DNA of 64,000 nucleotides from Segetibacter koreensis DSM 18137 (GTDB taxonomy: Bacteria > Bacteroidota > Bacteroidia > Chitinophagales > Chitinophagaceae): positions 124,001 through 188,000 of the forward strand of contig NZ_KB893314.1 of the NCBI RefSeq assembly GCF_000374045.1, written 5' to 3'. This document shows positions 53,873 through 63,474 of the stretch, piece by piece. The position numbers were made by a program, and so were the translations under genes. Each line of letters begins with the position of its first letter. Position 1 is the first letter of the stretch. The notes under the pieces are model-generated. The model made no database searches. It was not told the DNA's origin and was given only the letters and a program-made list of their open reading frames with translations.

Positions 53873-55943
53873 GTTTACTACTGTCTGACTTATTTTTTTT
53901 ATCGTCCGGCAAAAGCATCGAGTTTTTTTCTAAATTAATCTCGCCGGTATCCTTTCGGTTCGGCTCCGCCTCAGGATCAAAAGTGGTTTTTTTGGGAACT
54001 ACTACAGGCTGTTCTATAACCGTATCTACATTTACCTCTTTAACTACCAGCTTAGCCTGTCGGATAGAGTCTTTTACATAGTACCAATGCTTTATAGCTG
54101 CAGGTATTAAATCCGCCTTTGTCACTCTTTCAAAATTTGCCATACTTTGAGCAGAAATAGTGTCATTTATAAATTTTTCCATTAAAAGTGTTCCTATGGG
54201 ACCAGCCCAGGTAGCGCCGTACCCTGCATTTTCTACTACTACTGACACTGCAATTTTAGGATTGTCTCGTGGTGCAAAGCATGTGAAAATAGAGTGGTTT
54301 TTGCCGTGAGGGTTTTGTGCGGTACCAGTTTTTGCACAATATTCCACTCCGGGAATCTTCAGAAAACTTGCAGTACCATATACTGTTACATCGTGCATTC
54401 CCTCTAACACAGCCTGGTATGCTTCATCTGAAATGTTTGTTACTGTATGCTTTTGGCGATATTTAGCTAAAAAAACAGTGTCGGCAGGTGTTTCATTTTC
54501 GATGCTGTCGACAAAGTGAGGTACATAATAATACCCTTTATTAGCAATGATACTCATTACGTTTGCCATTTGCAAAGGAGTAGCCGTCATGCGATCCTGG
54601 CCAATACCAAGTGTAAGAATATTACAACTGTTCCACCGGCCAAATCTAAAATCCCTGTTGTAAGTACTTGTATCAGGAACGCTTGCATGATCCTCACTTG
54701 GCAGGTCAACACCTAACCTTACTCCCATACCAAAGGCGTTCATGTACTCCTTCCATTTCAGATATCCCTTTATTGTATTGTGATAAGCGGGGTTATCTAT
54801 AGCCATGCGAAATATGCTGGAAAAATATGAGTTACAAGAGTTAGCGAGAGCGGTGCGAAGACTTGCAGCATGGCCATGTCCTGCATGTTCACATTTAACG
54901 GGACGGCCACATGCGTAATAAGCTCCGTTACAAGGATAACCATATGAAGGAGTGATAAGACCCTCATCCAAAGCTATTAATGCACCCAAAGGCTTGAAAG
55001 TAGAACCAGGCGGATACTGGCCTTTAATAGCGCGGTTGTATAATGGCCGGGCAGTATCCAAAGCCATTCTTCCCCAATTTTTTCTAAATGCAGCCCCTGC
55101 CAGGTCATTTGGATCATAAGTGGGACCCGAGGCCATAGCAAGTATTCCACCAGTTTTGGGATTTATAGCGACAATTCCGCCGATTTTATTGGTCAGAAGC
55201 TTTTCAGCAAGCTGCTGCAACTCTATATCAACACTGGAATACAAGTTGCGGCCCGCTTCTGACGCTGTGTCAAAAACGCCTTTTTCAAAACTTCCCTGTA
55301 TGCGATTTTTATTATCTTTAATAAGATATTTAATACCGCGCTGACCCATTAAAACCTTTTCATAAGATTTTTCTAAGCCACTCCGCCCAACAAGATCACC
55401 CATTTGATAATAATAACCAGACTTTCGTATAATGGAAGTATCAACTTCTGCAACATACCCTAAAATATGTGCTGCCGCTTTATAAGGGTAAGAACGAACA
55501 GGCCTTTCAGAAAGATCAAAGCCAGGCAATTTATACATATTCTCATCTAACTGGGCTTGTAGTCTCGCAGAAAGAAATGGTTCAAAAATACTTGGTCTGT
55601 ATCTTCCATTTTTAATAATGGCAGTAACCATGCGTTTGTTAAACTCAGCAGTATCTATATTTAAAAGATGACACAAAACTGCAGTATCGACGCCTTTTAT
55701 CTGGAACGGAGTTACTACAAGGTCAAAGCGAGCAACGTTATCAAGTATAGCCCTTGCTTTGCGATCATAGATAATTCCACGGCTGGGATAATCGATTTTT
55801 TTCGCAATAGCATTGTCTTCTGCAAGCTTTGCATACTTACGTGATATTATTTGAAGGTTAAATAACTGACCTATAATGATCAAAAAAACTACAAAGAATA
55901 TTAACTGAATAACTCTCTTGCGAGACTGATTAAACTCCGGCAT
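53862..55943 (-). CDS. mrdA: Penicillin-binding protein 2
   Basis: The 693-aa protein has an N-terminal TM helix (about 10-28), a dimerisation domain and a transpeptidase domain. Catalytic motifs are the Ser in GSTFKPLGAL, the SxN motif 'SCNSYF', and KTGTAQ. It cross-links peptidoglycan in lateral wall growth with RodA. The C-terminal 50 residues are Lys/Asp-rich. It is preceded by a 244-bp spacer after mreD, with no ORF. Confidence 0.95.
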   Translation of the reverse strand: MPEFNQSRKRVIQLIFFVVFLIIIGQLFNLQIISRKYAKLAEDNAIAKKIDYPSRGIIYDRKARAILDNVARFDLVVTPFQIKGVDTAVLCHLLNIDTAEFNKRMVTAIIKNGRYRPSIFEPFLSARLQAQLDENMYKLPGFDLSERPVRSYPYKAAAHILGYVAEVDTSIIRKSGYYYQMGDLVGRSGLEKSYEKVLMGQRGIKYLIKDNKNRIQGSFEKGVFDTASEAGRNLYSSVDIELQQLAEKLLTNKIGGIVAINPKTGGILAMASGPTYDPNDLAGAAFRKNWGRMALDTARPLYNRAIKGQYPPGSTFKPLGALIALDEGLITPSYGYPCNGAYYACGRPVKCEHAGHGHAASLRTALANSCNSYFSSIFRMAIDNPAYHNTIKGYLKWKEYMNAFGMGVRLGVDLPSEDHASVPDTSTYNRDFRFGRWNSCNILTLGIGQDRMTATPLQMANVMSIIANKGYYYVPHFVDSIENETPADTVFLAKYRQKHTVTNISDEAYQAVLEGMHDVTVYGTASFLKIPGVEYCAKTGTAQNPHGKNHSIFTCFAPRDNPKIAVSVVVENAGYGATWAGPIGTLLMEKFINDTISAQSMANFERVTKADLIPAAIKHWYYVKDSIRQAKLVVKEVNVDTVIEQPVVVPKKTTFDPEAEPNRKDTGEINLEKNSMLLPDDKKNKSDSSKHEK

Positions 55944-56187
55944 ATTGCCTATCTGTTTTTAAAGAATATCGAAATACTTTTGCTCATACAAATTTGCAGT
56001 ATGTTTAGCTATTTAACTAATAGTTATAAGAGTTTTAAGGTTACGGCCTTTAATTTTAAGAATTTGCAAAGTTTTTTATAAAAGTGGCAACAAACGTTTG
56101 AGGTCTAAGCAACTAATACTGCAATGAAATTTGTATTTGCTTCTCCCGGTTTTAATATTTATTAAACTGAAGATTGCAAAACCTGTT

Positions 56188-56721
56188 CTACGCCGTATTT
56201 GTTCTAAACTTCTGTTTTCTAAAAAACAGCATTTCAGTGATAAAGATAAGCAGTAGACTAATTCCGGTGGTCGCAGTAACTTTTCCGATAAAATAAAGAA
56301 AGTTTCCAAAGTGCAGCCATTCTATCAATACAAGGTAAAAATGGTGAATGAAAGTAAACACAAGCACGTACAGTCCATACGGCGCTATACCCATACTTTT
56401 TATAGAAGGTTCCGCGTAATTTAGTTCTGCACCTTCCTGCGAAATAAGAATATTAATCAGGAAAGGTCTTAAATATGCAATTAGAACACAGGGTGCCGCA
56501 TGCAGGCCGGGGGTACTTAAAAAGTAATCAAGTGTTAAACCAAACAGAAATGAGACAAGCAATAAGCTAAAGCGCGAGATATTAAACGGCAACCAGAGAA
56601 TAAATAAAAAGTACAGATAGGGTGTTATAAACTGGTGCAATGGCGGTATCTGGCTGAGCACATATACCTGCACTAGAATAAAAAGGATAAACCGGATGAT
56701 ATTTTTTACTAACAGGCTCAT
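56188..56721 (-). CDS. mreD: Rod-shape-determining protein MreD
   Basis: This 177-aa hydrophobic protein has about five to six membrane segments, with the mreD-type start and 'LLVSFLFGLTLDYFLSTPGL'. It anchors the cell-shape complex in the membrane. The family is poorly conserved, so the call rests on size, hydrophobicity and position. It overlaps mreC by 4 bp (ATGA), which indicates coupled translation. Confidence 0.9.
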   Translation of the reverse strand: MSLLVKNIIRFILFILVQVYVLSQIPPLHQFITPYLYFLFILWLPFNISRFSLLLVSFLFGLTLDYFLSTPGLHAAPCVLIAYLRPFLINILISQEGAELNYAEPSIKSMGIAPYGLYVLVFTFIHHFYLVLIEWLHFGNFLYFIGKVTATTGISLLLIFITEMLFFRKQKFRTNTA

Positions 56722-57569
56722 TGATTCTTTACAGGTGCAGCCTCCAGTCTGCGCTGCTCATCCCATTGAACATTTTCTACCAGGTTTACATATTCTAAGT
56801 TATAAAAATTTGTAGCGGTTTTAAGCCGTATAACTAAAAAGTTACTTCCCGGATCTTTTGATATTTCATCTACAAAACCTACCAAAATATCAGAAGGAAA
56901 GTTAGCTGAATAACTGCTTGTAACCACAGTATCGCCCTTAGCAACAGGAGTACTTTTGGGTATATTTCTCAAAGTTATAAAACGAGGATCTTTTCCATCC
57001 CATTCTACTGTGCCTTGTATATTGCCTTTTTTAAGCATTGAGCTTACCTTGCTATTGCGGTGTAATAAGCTCATAACACGGCTAAAATTTTCACTTACAT
57101 CTATTACCGTACCCACAACACCTTGCGGACCAATCACCGCCATATCTTTTTTAACGCCCTGGTTTGCCCCACGATGAAGAGTGAGATAATTTAACTGCTG
57201 AGAAACAGTATTATTTACAACTTTTGCAGGAAGCCAGATAAATTTACGTTGACGGCCAAGTGTATCTCTCACAAGGGTATCTAGTACTGCAAGTCGTGAA
57301 CTATCAGGACTTTCGAAATCAGTACGCAACATATTCTTTAACCGGGTATTTTCCTCAAGTAGCAACTTGTTGTTCTCCTTTAAATGAAAATAGTTTTGGA
57401 TTTTATTGTATTGCAAATTTATCCGGCCTGTAATTTCATTAGCGACACCGGCGTAAACGGCTTCATGCGTTTGGTTATACCTTATTAATAGAATAAGCGA
57501 TACTATCTGCAACACCAGAAAAAACAGAAAATTAAAATATCTCCTGATAAAAATGAAAATATTCTTCAT
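56718..57569 (-). CDS. mreC: Rod-shape-determining protein MreC
   Basis: The 283-aa protein has one N-terminal membrane helix (about 10-28), a coiled coil ('LLLEENTRLKNML') and a beta-domain with 'LTLHRGANQGVKKDMAVIGP' and 'VVGTVIDVSENFSRVMSLLH'. It links MreB-associated machinery to periplasmic synthases. It lies between mreB and mreD in the standard order, separated from mreB by about 160 bp containing a C-rich 'ACTCCCTCCCCC' tract. Confidence 0.94.
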   Translation of the reverse strand: MKNIFIFIRRYFNFLFFLVLQIVSLILLIRYNQTHEAVYAGVANEITGRINLQYNKIQNYFHLKENNKLLLEENTRLKNMLRTDFESPDSSRLAVLDTLVRDTLGRQRKFIWLPAKVVNNTVSQQLNYLTLHRGANQGVKKDMAVIGPQGVVGTVIDVSENFSRVMSLLHRNSKVSSMLKKGNIQGTVEWDGKDPRFITLRNIPKSTPVAKGDTVVTSSYSANFPSDILVGFVDEISKDPGSNFLVIRLKTATNFYNLEYVNLVENVQWDEQRRLEAAPVKNQ

Positions 57570-57728
57570 AAACTCCCTCCCCCAAAATAACTCATTTGTA
57601 CCACCGGCAGAGGCAGGATGAGGCTAGAAAATAGGATTTTATAGAAAAATAAAGATTTCAGTTTCAGTAGACTTTAGGTATTTTCCGCATGAGGAATAAT
57701 TAGAAGGACGATCTTGATTTATTTAATT

Positions 57729-58754
57729 TTACCTCATAATAAATGGAAACCGCTGATAGTTTTTAAGTGCAATACCCGTTCCACGAACAACACTCTTAAG
57801 AGGATCGTCAGCGACATGCACAGGCAATTTAATTTTTTGGCTTAAGCGTTTATCTAACCCACGTAGTAATGCTCCGCCACCTGTTAAGTACAAACCCCTT
57901 CTATAAATGTCGGCTGCCAGCTCCGGCGGGGTTGTTTCAAGAGCTTTAAGAATAGCTTCTTCAATTTTAAAAATACTCTTGTCCAAGGCTTCGGCAACCT
58001 CCTGGTAGCTTACCATAATTTGTTTAGGTATACCGGTTACAAGGTCGCGGCCATTTACAGGAATGTCATCTGGTGGTGTTTCCAAATCCTTCATTGCGGC
58101 CCCAATCTGAATTTTAATTTGTTCTGCAGTACGTTCACCAATCAGTAAGCTATGATACCTACGGAGAGCTTCCATGATATCTGCTGTAAATTCATCTCCA
58201 GCTATACGGATGCTTTGATCACATACTATACCGGCTAAAGCAATTACGGTAATCCCGGTAGTTCCACCACCTATATCGATGATCATATTTCCTACAGGCT
58301 CTTCGACATCTATACCTATACCCAGTGCAGCAGCCATTGGCTCGTGCAACAGGTAAACTTCTTTAGCTCCCGCCTGCTCAGCACTGTCGCGAACGGCGCG
58401 TTTTTCTACTTCCGTAATACTACTAGGTATACAAATCATCATTCTCCAACTTGGTGCGAACAATGGTTTTTTTGGATAGATCATTTTGATCATTTCCCGT
58501 ATCATTAATTCTGCAGCATTAAAATCTGCTATAACTCCATCTTTCAGAGGACGTATTGTTCGAATACTTTCATGAGTTTTTTCATGCATCATTAAAGCAC
58601 GTTTACCTACCGCTAAAACAGTTTTCAGGTTGTTGCGGTCAAGTGCTACAATTGATGGTTCATTCACTACTACTTCTTCGTTATGAATAATCAGGGTGTT
58701 AGCTGTACCCAGATCCATTGCTATCTCTTGTGTAAACCAGTTGAAAAGTCCCAT
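57729..58754 (-). CDS. mreB: Rod-shape-determining protein MreB (actin homologue)
   Basis: The 341-aa protein has actin-fold phosphate loops 'MDLGTANTLI' and 'IDIGGGTTGITVIALAGIV', and the adenosine motif 'LTGGGALLRGLDKRL'. It forms membrane-bound filaments that position elongation machinery. It is first in the cell-shape operon mreB-C-D-mrdA-rodA. The start is the ATG at 58754 with a clear promoter-like element upstream. Confidence 0.96.
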   Translation of the reverse strand: MGLFNWFTQEIAMDLGTANTLIIHNEEVVVNEPSIVALDRNNLKTVLAVGKRALMMHEKTHESIRTIRPLKDGVIADFNAAELMIREMIKMIYPKKPLFAPSWRMMICIPSSITEVEKRAVRDSAEQAGAKEVYLLHEPMAAALGIGIDVEEPVGNMIIDIGGGTTGITVIALAGIVCDQSIRIAGDEFTADIMEALRRYHSLLIGERTAEQIKIQIGAAMKDLETPPDDIPVNGRDLVTGIPKQIMVSYQEVAEALDKSIFKIEEAILKALETTPPELAADIYRRGLYLTGGGALLRGLDKRLSQKIKLPVHVADDPLKSVVRGTGIALKNYQRFPFIMR

Positions 58755-58789
58755 TTATATTTAAGTTCCTTGTAAGTTATTAATGGCTG

Positions 58790-58820
58790 CAAAGTTGTGT
58801 GAAATAATCCGAAATAACAA
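58790..58820 (-). promoter_or_regulatory. Candidate mreB operon promoter
   Basis: On the minus strand TTG (58818-58820), a 20-bp gap and CAACTTTG (58790-58797), one mismatch from TAnnTTTG. It lies 35 bp before the mreB ATG. Confidence 0.5.
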
Positions 58821-58941
58821 AGTGCAAGTTTTTAAGATGGTATAAGGTAAATAATGTGTGTATAAATAATAAAAATGAAAGTATAATTAACCCGATATAA
58901 GAGAGGAAATTTCAACAGAAGGATTTCAAAACGTATTAGGT

Positions 58942-58985
58942 AAAAAGAAAAGCGCTGACAATAACTGTGTTGCCAACGCTTTTTC
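58942..58985 (-). terminator. Terminator of the lemA/TPM operon
   Basis: The arms AGCGCTGACAA and TTGCCAACGCT pair with two wobbles; on the minus strand a T-rich run follows. It lies about 25 bp after the end of the Gly-rich TPM gene. Confidence 0.7.
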
Positions 58986-59005
58986 TAACTATTCTTTACT
59001 ATCTT

Positions 59006-59794
59006 TTACCAGTTTCCACCTGAGCCGCCACCACCAAAACTGCCGCCACCAAATCCACCAAAGCCGCCGCCTGAGCTACCTCCACCACCCCAGTTGTCCC
59101 GGCCTCCTCTTCCGCCACCTAACAGGCTACCTAATATAGCGCCAGTGGCAAAGTCTCCGTATCCTCTCCGGCTAAACATTCCTCCGCCTCCACCACGTCC
59201 GCCGCCTCTGCGACCTACAAGTATTAAAATAATGAATATGATAATTATTATCCCTAAAATACTTCCACCTCCCCCACCATCTTTATTACGCCTATATCCC
59301 TCGGGGGCTTTGTATTCTCCCGCTGCAGCTTTAAAAATTGCCGTAGTTCCTAAATCTAATCCACGATAAAAGTCATCTTTTTTAAAATTGGGCGTTATTT
59401 CATTGTCAATAATAGATTTACAAGTAATGTCAGGTAATGCGCCTTCTAACCCATAACCAGGCGCAATAAATATCTGGTGATCATTTTTTGCAACTAAAAG
59501 AACGACGCCATTGTTTGTCTTCTTGTTACCAATTCCCCAGGCTCGCCCAAGTTTAGTAGCATAATCTACCGGGGCGTAATCATTGGTAGTAGGCACAATA
59601 ACAACTGCCACCTGGTTACTCGTACTGTCATCATAGGCAACCAGTTTTTGCTCAAGCGCTGCTTTTTGATCTTCAGTAAGCGTATTGGTGTAATCATTAA
59701 CCAACCTTGGCGGCGAAGGCCTTTCTGGTATGTCTTGCGTTATTCCTGCTATAACAGGAATAAAAAATAATATGGTAAATAAAAAACGCTTCAT
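59006..59794 (-). CDS. TPM-domain (YgcG-like) membrane protein with Gly-rich tail
   Basis: The 262-aa protein has a signal peptide (LFTILFFIPVIAGITQD) and a TPM domain at about 25-150 ('RLVNDYTNTLTEDQKAALEQ', 'GYGLEGALPD'). A TM helix follows (about 175-193, GIIIIIFIILILVGRR), then an extremely Gly-rich tail of about 65 residues. TPM domains are linked to membrane or photosystem maintenance in plants and phosphatase activity in some bacteria; function here is unknown. The start is the ATG at 59794. It is third in a lemA-TPM-TPM cluster. Confidence 0.85.
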   Translation of the reverse strand: MKRFLFTILFFIPVIAGITQDIPERPSPPRLVNDYTNTLTEDQKAALEQKLVAYDDSTSNQVAVVIVPTTNDYAPVDYATKLGRAWGIGNKKTNNGVVLLVAKNDHQIFIAPGYGLEGALPDITCKSIIDNEITPNFKKDDFYRGLDLGTTAIFKAAAGEYKAPEGYRRNKDGGGGGSILGIIIIIFIILILVGRRGGGRGGGGGMFSRRGYGDFATGAILGSLLGGGRGGRDNWGGGGSSGGGFGGFGGGSFGGGGSGGNW

Positions 59795-59813
59795 GTGGTT
59801 TATAAGAAAAAGC

Positions 59814-59833
59814 AATCCCGCTTATGCGGGATT
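59814..59833 (-). terminator. Intra-cluster hairpin (attenuator-like)
   Basis: Perfect 8-bp stem AATCCCGC-TTAT-GCGGGATT between the two TPM genes, followed on the minus strand by TTGCTTTTTC. It may reduce expression of the distal gene. Confidence 0.6.
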
Positions 59834-59837
59834 TACT

Positions 59838-60296
59838 TTAATTTCCAAAAATTATTTCATCCGGGAGCTCATTTTTATCCTCTTTTTCATAAGGAAATTC
59901 TTTCTGCAATGCCAAACCGATATCTCTGATAGCATGACAAATACCGCCAGTGTAATTGTCTTTTGTAAAATGTGCAATTATTTTTTTGACTTCCTCGGTC
60001 CAATACTGGCGACCTAATCGCTGATAAATACCTTCGTCTGCAAATAAAGCCAACTGATGATCATCCATTGCCATATACAACAAAACAGCATTCCGGTCTT
60101 TTGTTTGTTCCATTTTAAGACTGAAAAATATTTCTTTTGCCCTATCTACAGCATCAACATATGCGCATTTGCTTTCTACAAAAAACCTTATCTCTCCGCT
60201 TGTATTTTTCTCGGCTTCCTGTATTGCTTCTACCATAAGAAACTGTTGTTCTTTGGTAAAAAACTCTCTTTTATTCTTTGAAGGAAAAAGTGACAA
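59838..60296 (-). CDS. Short TPM-domain protein
   Basis: The 152-aa protein is essentially one TPM domain ('EAEKNTSGEIRFFVESKCAY', 'RNAVLLYMAMDDHQLALFAD'). It has no signal peptide or TM segment, so it should be cytoplasmic. The start is a TTG (60296), giving MSLFPSKNKREFF; no in-frame ATG fits the conserved domain start. It starts 18 bp after lemA, a common arrangement in this phylum. Confidence 0.85.
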   Translation of the reverse strand: MSLFPSKNKREFFTKEQQFLMVEAIQEAEKNTSGEIRFFVESKCAYVDAVDRAKEIFFSLKMEQTKDRNAVLLYMAMDDHQLALFADEGIYQRLGRQYWTEEVKKIIAHFTKDNYTGGICHAIRDIGLALQKEFPYEKEDKNELPDEIIFGN

Positions 60297-60314
60297 TGCT
60301 AAGAATTATTAGTT

Positions 60315-60905
60315 TTAAAATTTTACTTCCGGAGCCTTTTCAGATCCTGCTTCTGCCGCAAATCCCTGTCTTTGTTTAAAGCCCATCATACCTGCAAAAA
60401 TGTTTGTAGGAAAAGTACGCACTTTTGTATTATAAGTTTGAACAGCATCATTAAAATCGTTTCTTGCTGTCTTTATCCTGTTTTCAGTTCCCTCCAATTG
60501 AGCCTGCAAGCCACGGAAAGCATCGTTAGCACGAAGATTAGGATAGGCCTCTGCAACTGCCAGCAAACGCCCTAAGCTTTGTGATAATTGCCCTTGGGCT
60601 GCCTGAAACTGCTGAATTTTTTCAGGTGTAAGATTATTTGGATCTACTTTTACCTGTGTAGCGGACGCCCTTGCATTGATTACATTAGTCAAAGTTGTTT
60701 GTTCAAAGTTAGCTTCACCCTTAACTGTATTAACAAGGTTAGGAATAAGGTCTGCGCGACGCTGGTAATCACTTTGAACCTTGTTCCAGGAATTTTTCAC
60801 TGCTTCATCCTGTTGAACCAAGCTGTTATAACTGCCACAACCACAGCCTCCTAATATTAATACAGCAGCCAAAATAACTATAAGTGTTAGATTTTTTGAA
60901 TTCAT
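60315..60905 (-). CDS. lemA: LemA family protein
   Basis: The 196-aa protein has an N-terminal lipoprotein or membrane segment ('LTLIVILAAVLILGGCGCGS') and the LemA helical domain ('RRADLIPNLVNTVKGEANFE', 'VAEAYPNLRANDAFRGLQAQ'). The family is mostly membrane-associated with the C-terminal helices exposed; function not established. It leads the cluster with two TPM proteins, suggesting a shared envelope role. Confidence 0.92.
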   Translation of the reverse strand: MNSKNLTLIVILAAVLILGGCGCGSYNSLVQQDEAVKNSWNKVQSDYQRRADLIPNLVNTVKGEANFEQTTLTNVINARASATQVKVDPNNLTPEKIQQFQAAQGQLSQSLGRLLAVAEAYPNLRANDAFRGLQAQLEGTENRIKTARNDFNDAVQTYNTKVRTFPTNIFAGMMGFKQRQGFAAEAGSEKAPEVKF

Positions 60906-61005
60906 TGTCGTAATTGATTTTTTTAAATTTTAATTAAAAATCATTTTAAATGACTTTTCTAAGCATTGCAAAAAAGCGGCCACCTATAAAAACTGCCTTT
61001 ATGTC

Positions 61006-62202
61006 TTATTGCTTTATCGCGGCAATACCAGGTAATTCTTTTCCTTCAAAATATTCAAGCATTGCTCCACCGCCGGTACTAACATAACTAACTTTGTCAG
61101 CAAGTCCGAATTGGTTTACTGCAGCGACACTGTCACCACCACCTACCAGTGAAAATGCACCTTTTGAAGTAGCTTCAACAATATAATCCGCTATAGCTTT
61201 TGTTCCTTTTTTAAATTTTTCCATCTCAAAAACACCCATTGGTCCATTCCACAAAATGGTCCTGCTTTGCAAAATAACTTGTCCGAAGTCCTTTATCGCC
61301 TGGTCTCCGATATCAAGTCCCATCCATCCTTTTTCAATATTATCGTTGCTTTCTAATTTGGTATTTGCGTTAGCATCAAATTTATCCGCAACTATGCTGT
61401 CTTCAGGTAAATGAAAAGATACACCTTTTGCTTTCGCTTTTGCCAGCAGATCGTTAGCAAGGTCCAACTTATCTTCCTCGCACAAGCTGCTTCCTATTTC
61501 TTTGCCCTGTGCTTTCAAAAACGTATATGCCATTCCTCCACCTATAATGATATTATCAGCTCTTTCAAGCAGATTTTCAATAATTAAAATTTTGTCGCTC
61601 ACTTTAGCACCGCCTAAAATGGCAGTAAAAGGCTTTTCATTACTGTGTAAAACTTTCTCAGCACTACTCACTTCATTTTCCATTAATAGCCCGAACATCT
61701 TTTTATCACCTGGAAAAAATTTTGCAATGATAGCCGTAGAAGCATGAGCACGATGTGCGGTTCCAAATGCATCATTCACATATACATCTCCCAGTTTGCT
61801 TAACTTTTCTGCAAACGCTTCATCACCTTTTTCTTCCTGCTTATAAAAACGAAGATTTTCGAGCAGCAATACTTCCCCCGGTTGTAACGATGCAGCCTTT
61901 TGTACGGCTTCTTCACCTATACAATCATTTGCAAATAAAACTTTGGTACCGCCTAACAATTTTTCCAAATGAGGAACTAGGTGACGTAATGAATATTTAT
62001 CAGTTGGGCCGTCTTTAGGGCGACCAAGATGGCTCATAAGAATAACACTGCCACCGTCGTTTAAAATCTTTTGGATAGTTGGGATGGCAGCGCGCATCCT
62101 GTTATCATCCGTTATTTCAAACTTATCGTTTAACGGCACGTTGAAGTCGACCCGAATAAGGGCTTTTTGTCCGGCGAAGTTATGGTTTTGAAAGTTGCTC
62201 AT
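61006..62202 (-). CDS. pgk: Phosphoglycerate kinase
   Basis: The 398-aa protein has the N-terminal '[13 protein letters not shown]' and '[12 protein letters not shown]' substrate-binding motifs and the C-terminal nucleotide motif '[15 protein letters not shown]'. It catalyses 1,3-bisphosphoglycerate + ADP to 3-phosphoglycerate + ATP. The ATG at 62202 gives the normal length; the longer frame to 62286 would translate a repeat element. It follows gap by 193 bp, almost entirely repeats. Confidence 0.96.
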   Translation of the reverse strand: MSNFQNHNFAGQKALIRVDFNVPLNDKFEITDDNRMRAAIPTIQKILNDGGSVILMSHLGRPKDGPTDKYSLRHLVPHLEKLLGGTKVLFANDCIGEEAVQKAASLQPGEVLLLENLRFYKQEEKGDEAFAEKLSKLGDVYVNDAFGTAHRAHASTAIIAKFFPGDKKMFGLLMENEVSSAEKVLHSNEKPFTAILGGAKVSDKILIIENLLERADNIIIGGGMAYTFLKAQGKEIGSSLCEEDKLDLANDLLAKAKAKGVSFHLPEDSIVADKFDANANTKLESNDNIEKGWMGLDIGDQAIKDFGQVILQSRTILWNGPMGVFEMEKFKKGTKAIADYIVEATSKGAFSLVGGGDSVAAVNQFGLADKVSYVSTGGGAMLEYFEGKELPGIAAIKQ

Positions 62203-62232
62203 TTTGTTAGAATTAATTGTATAAATAAAAAA

Positions 62233-62316
62233 GCCGCAAAGAACGAAATATACGCAAAGAAATCGCAAAGTAAAACCTTTGCGCAACTCTGCGATGTCCT
62301 CGCGCTCTTTGCGGTC
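62233..62316. repeat. TTTGCG-type imperfect palindromic repeat in the pgk leader
   Basis: The outer arms GCCGCAAAGA and TCTTTGCGGT are inverted, with inner GCAAAG/CTTTGC pairs. The structure looks like a small non-coding repeat (MITE-like) inserted ahead of pgk. No second copy was seen in this window. Confidence 0.55.
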
Positions 62317-62337
62317 AGTATAATTAAGAACTTACAG

Positions 62338-62394
62338 TCGAAGTAAGTGACACAACGATGCTGAATAGAATTGCATCCGTCCACTCACAAAAAC
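62338..62394 (-). repeat. Dispersed intergenic repeat, copy 4 (gap/pgk spacer), reversed
   Basis: On the minus strand TTCTATTCAGCATCGTTGTG, then TCACTTACTTCGAC. It shares CTATTCAGCATCGTTGTGTC with copy 1 exactly. It begins 1 bp past the gap stop codon and lies in the gap/pgk spacer. Confidence 0.75.
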
Positions 62395-62395
62395 A

Positions 62396-63409
62396 TTATT
62401 TACTAATAAGACCTGCAAAATACCTTACGGTACGTACCAATTGGCTTACATAGCTCATTTCATTGTCGTACCAACTTACGGTTTTAACAAGTTGTCTGTC
62501 ACCTGCAGTAACTACTTTGGTTTGAGAAGCATCAAACAGTGAACCATAAGTAATACCAATGACATCACTGCTTACAATTTCGTCTTCTGTATAGCCAAAA
62601 CTTTCGTTTTTTGCATTTCTCATTGCAGTATTTACTTCTTCCACTGTCACCTGCTTTTCGAGAATAGTTGTCAATTCTGTTAGCGAACCGGTAATAACAG
62701 GAACACGCTGTGCACTACCGTCTAGTTTGCCTTTCAACTCAGGAAGAACAAGGCCTATTGCCTTTGCAGCACCAGTGCTGTTTGGCACAATGTTTTGAGC
62801 CGCAGCCCTTGCCCGACGCAAATCTCCTTTTGGATGTGGAGCATCTAAAGTATTCTGGTCGTTGGTGTAAGCGTGAATTGTAGTCATGAGACCCATTACA
62901 ATTTTAAACTGGTCATTCATAACCTTTGCCATTGGCGCCAAACAGTTGGTTGTACATGATGCACAACTGATGATTGTTTCACTACCATCAAGTATTTCAT
63001 GGTTTACATTAAATACTACGGTTTTAAGATCGCCAGTCGCAGGGGCTGAAATTACAACACGCTTTGCACCTGCTTTCAGGTGAGCTTCAGCTTTTGCTTT
63101 ATCAGTAAAGAAACCGGTACTTTCAATAACGACATCTACCTGGTGCTCGCCCCATGGAATTTGAGAAGGGTCTTTTTGAGCATATATTTTTACTTCATCA
63201 CCATTAACAACTATAGAGTTTTCGGTGCTTTTCACGTCACCCTCGAAGCGGCCTTGTGCACTATCATATTTTAATAAGTGAGCCAGTACTTTAGGGCTGG
63301 TAAGGTCGTTGATAGCTACAACATCTATACCTTCCATATTATAAATCTGGCGAAATACCAAACGGCCGATACGTCCAAAGCCATTAATGGCGACTTTAAC
63401 TGTACTCAT
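62396..63409 (-). CDS. gap: Glyceraldehyde-3-phosphate dehydrogenase, type I
   Basis: The 337-aa protein has the NAD-binding start '[17 protein letters not shown]' and the catalytic Cys in '[17 protein letters not shown]'. It also has '[20 protein letters not shown]', and '[20 protein letters not shown]' at the C-terminus. It converts glyceraldehyde-3-phosphate to 1,3-bisphosphoglycerate. With pgk next it forms a glycolytic pair. Confidence 0.97.
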   Translation of the reverse strand: MSTVKVAINGFGRIGRLVFRQIYNMEGIDVVAINDLTSPKVLAHLLKYDSAQGRFEGDVKSTENSIVVNGDEVKIYAQKDPSQIPWGEHQVDVVIESTGFFTDKAKAEAHLKAGAKRVVISAPATGDLKTVVFNVNHEILDGSETIISCASCTTNCLAPMAKVMNDQFKIVMGLMTTIHAYTNDQNTLDAPHPKGDLRRARAAAQNIVPNSTGAAKAIGLVLPELKGKLDGSAQRVPVITGSLTELTTILEKQVTVEEVNTAMRNAKNESFGYTEDEIVSSDVIGITYGSLFDASQTKVVTAGDRQLVKTVSWYDNEMSYVSQLVRTVRYFAGLISK

Positions 63410-63440
63410 ATTTTTATTTTTTCTGTTTTAAAAAACTTTG

Positions 63441-63448
63441 CAAAATTA
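63441..63448 (-). promoter_or_regulatory. Candidate -7 promoter element of gap
   Basis: Minus-strand TAATTTTG (exact TAnnTTTG), 31 bp before the gap ATG. No clear TTG -33 element was seen at the right distance. Confidence 0.4.
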
Positions 63449-63474
63449 CAAGGAAAGAAGAGAACTTTAGCTTT

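Noticed and set aside
59006-59240. Low-complexity GGX repeats considered as a tandem-repeat element
   Set aside because: They are in frame and encode the Gly-rich tail of a TPM-domain protein.
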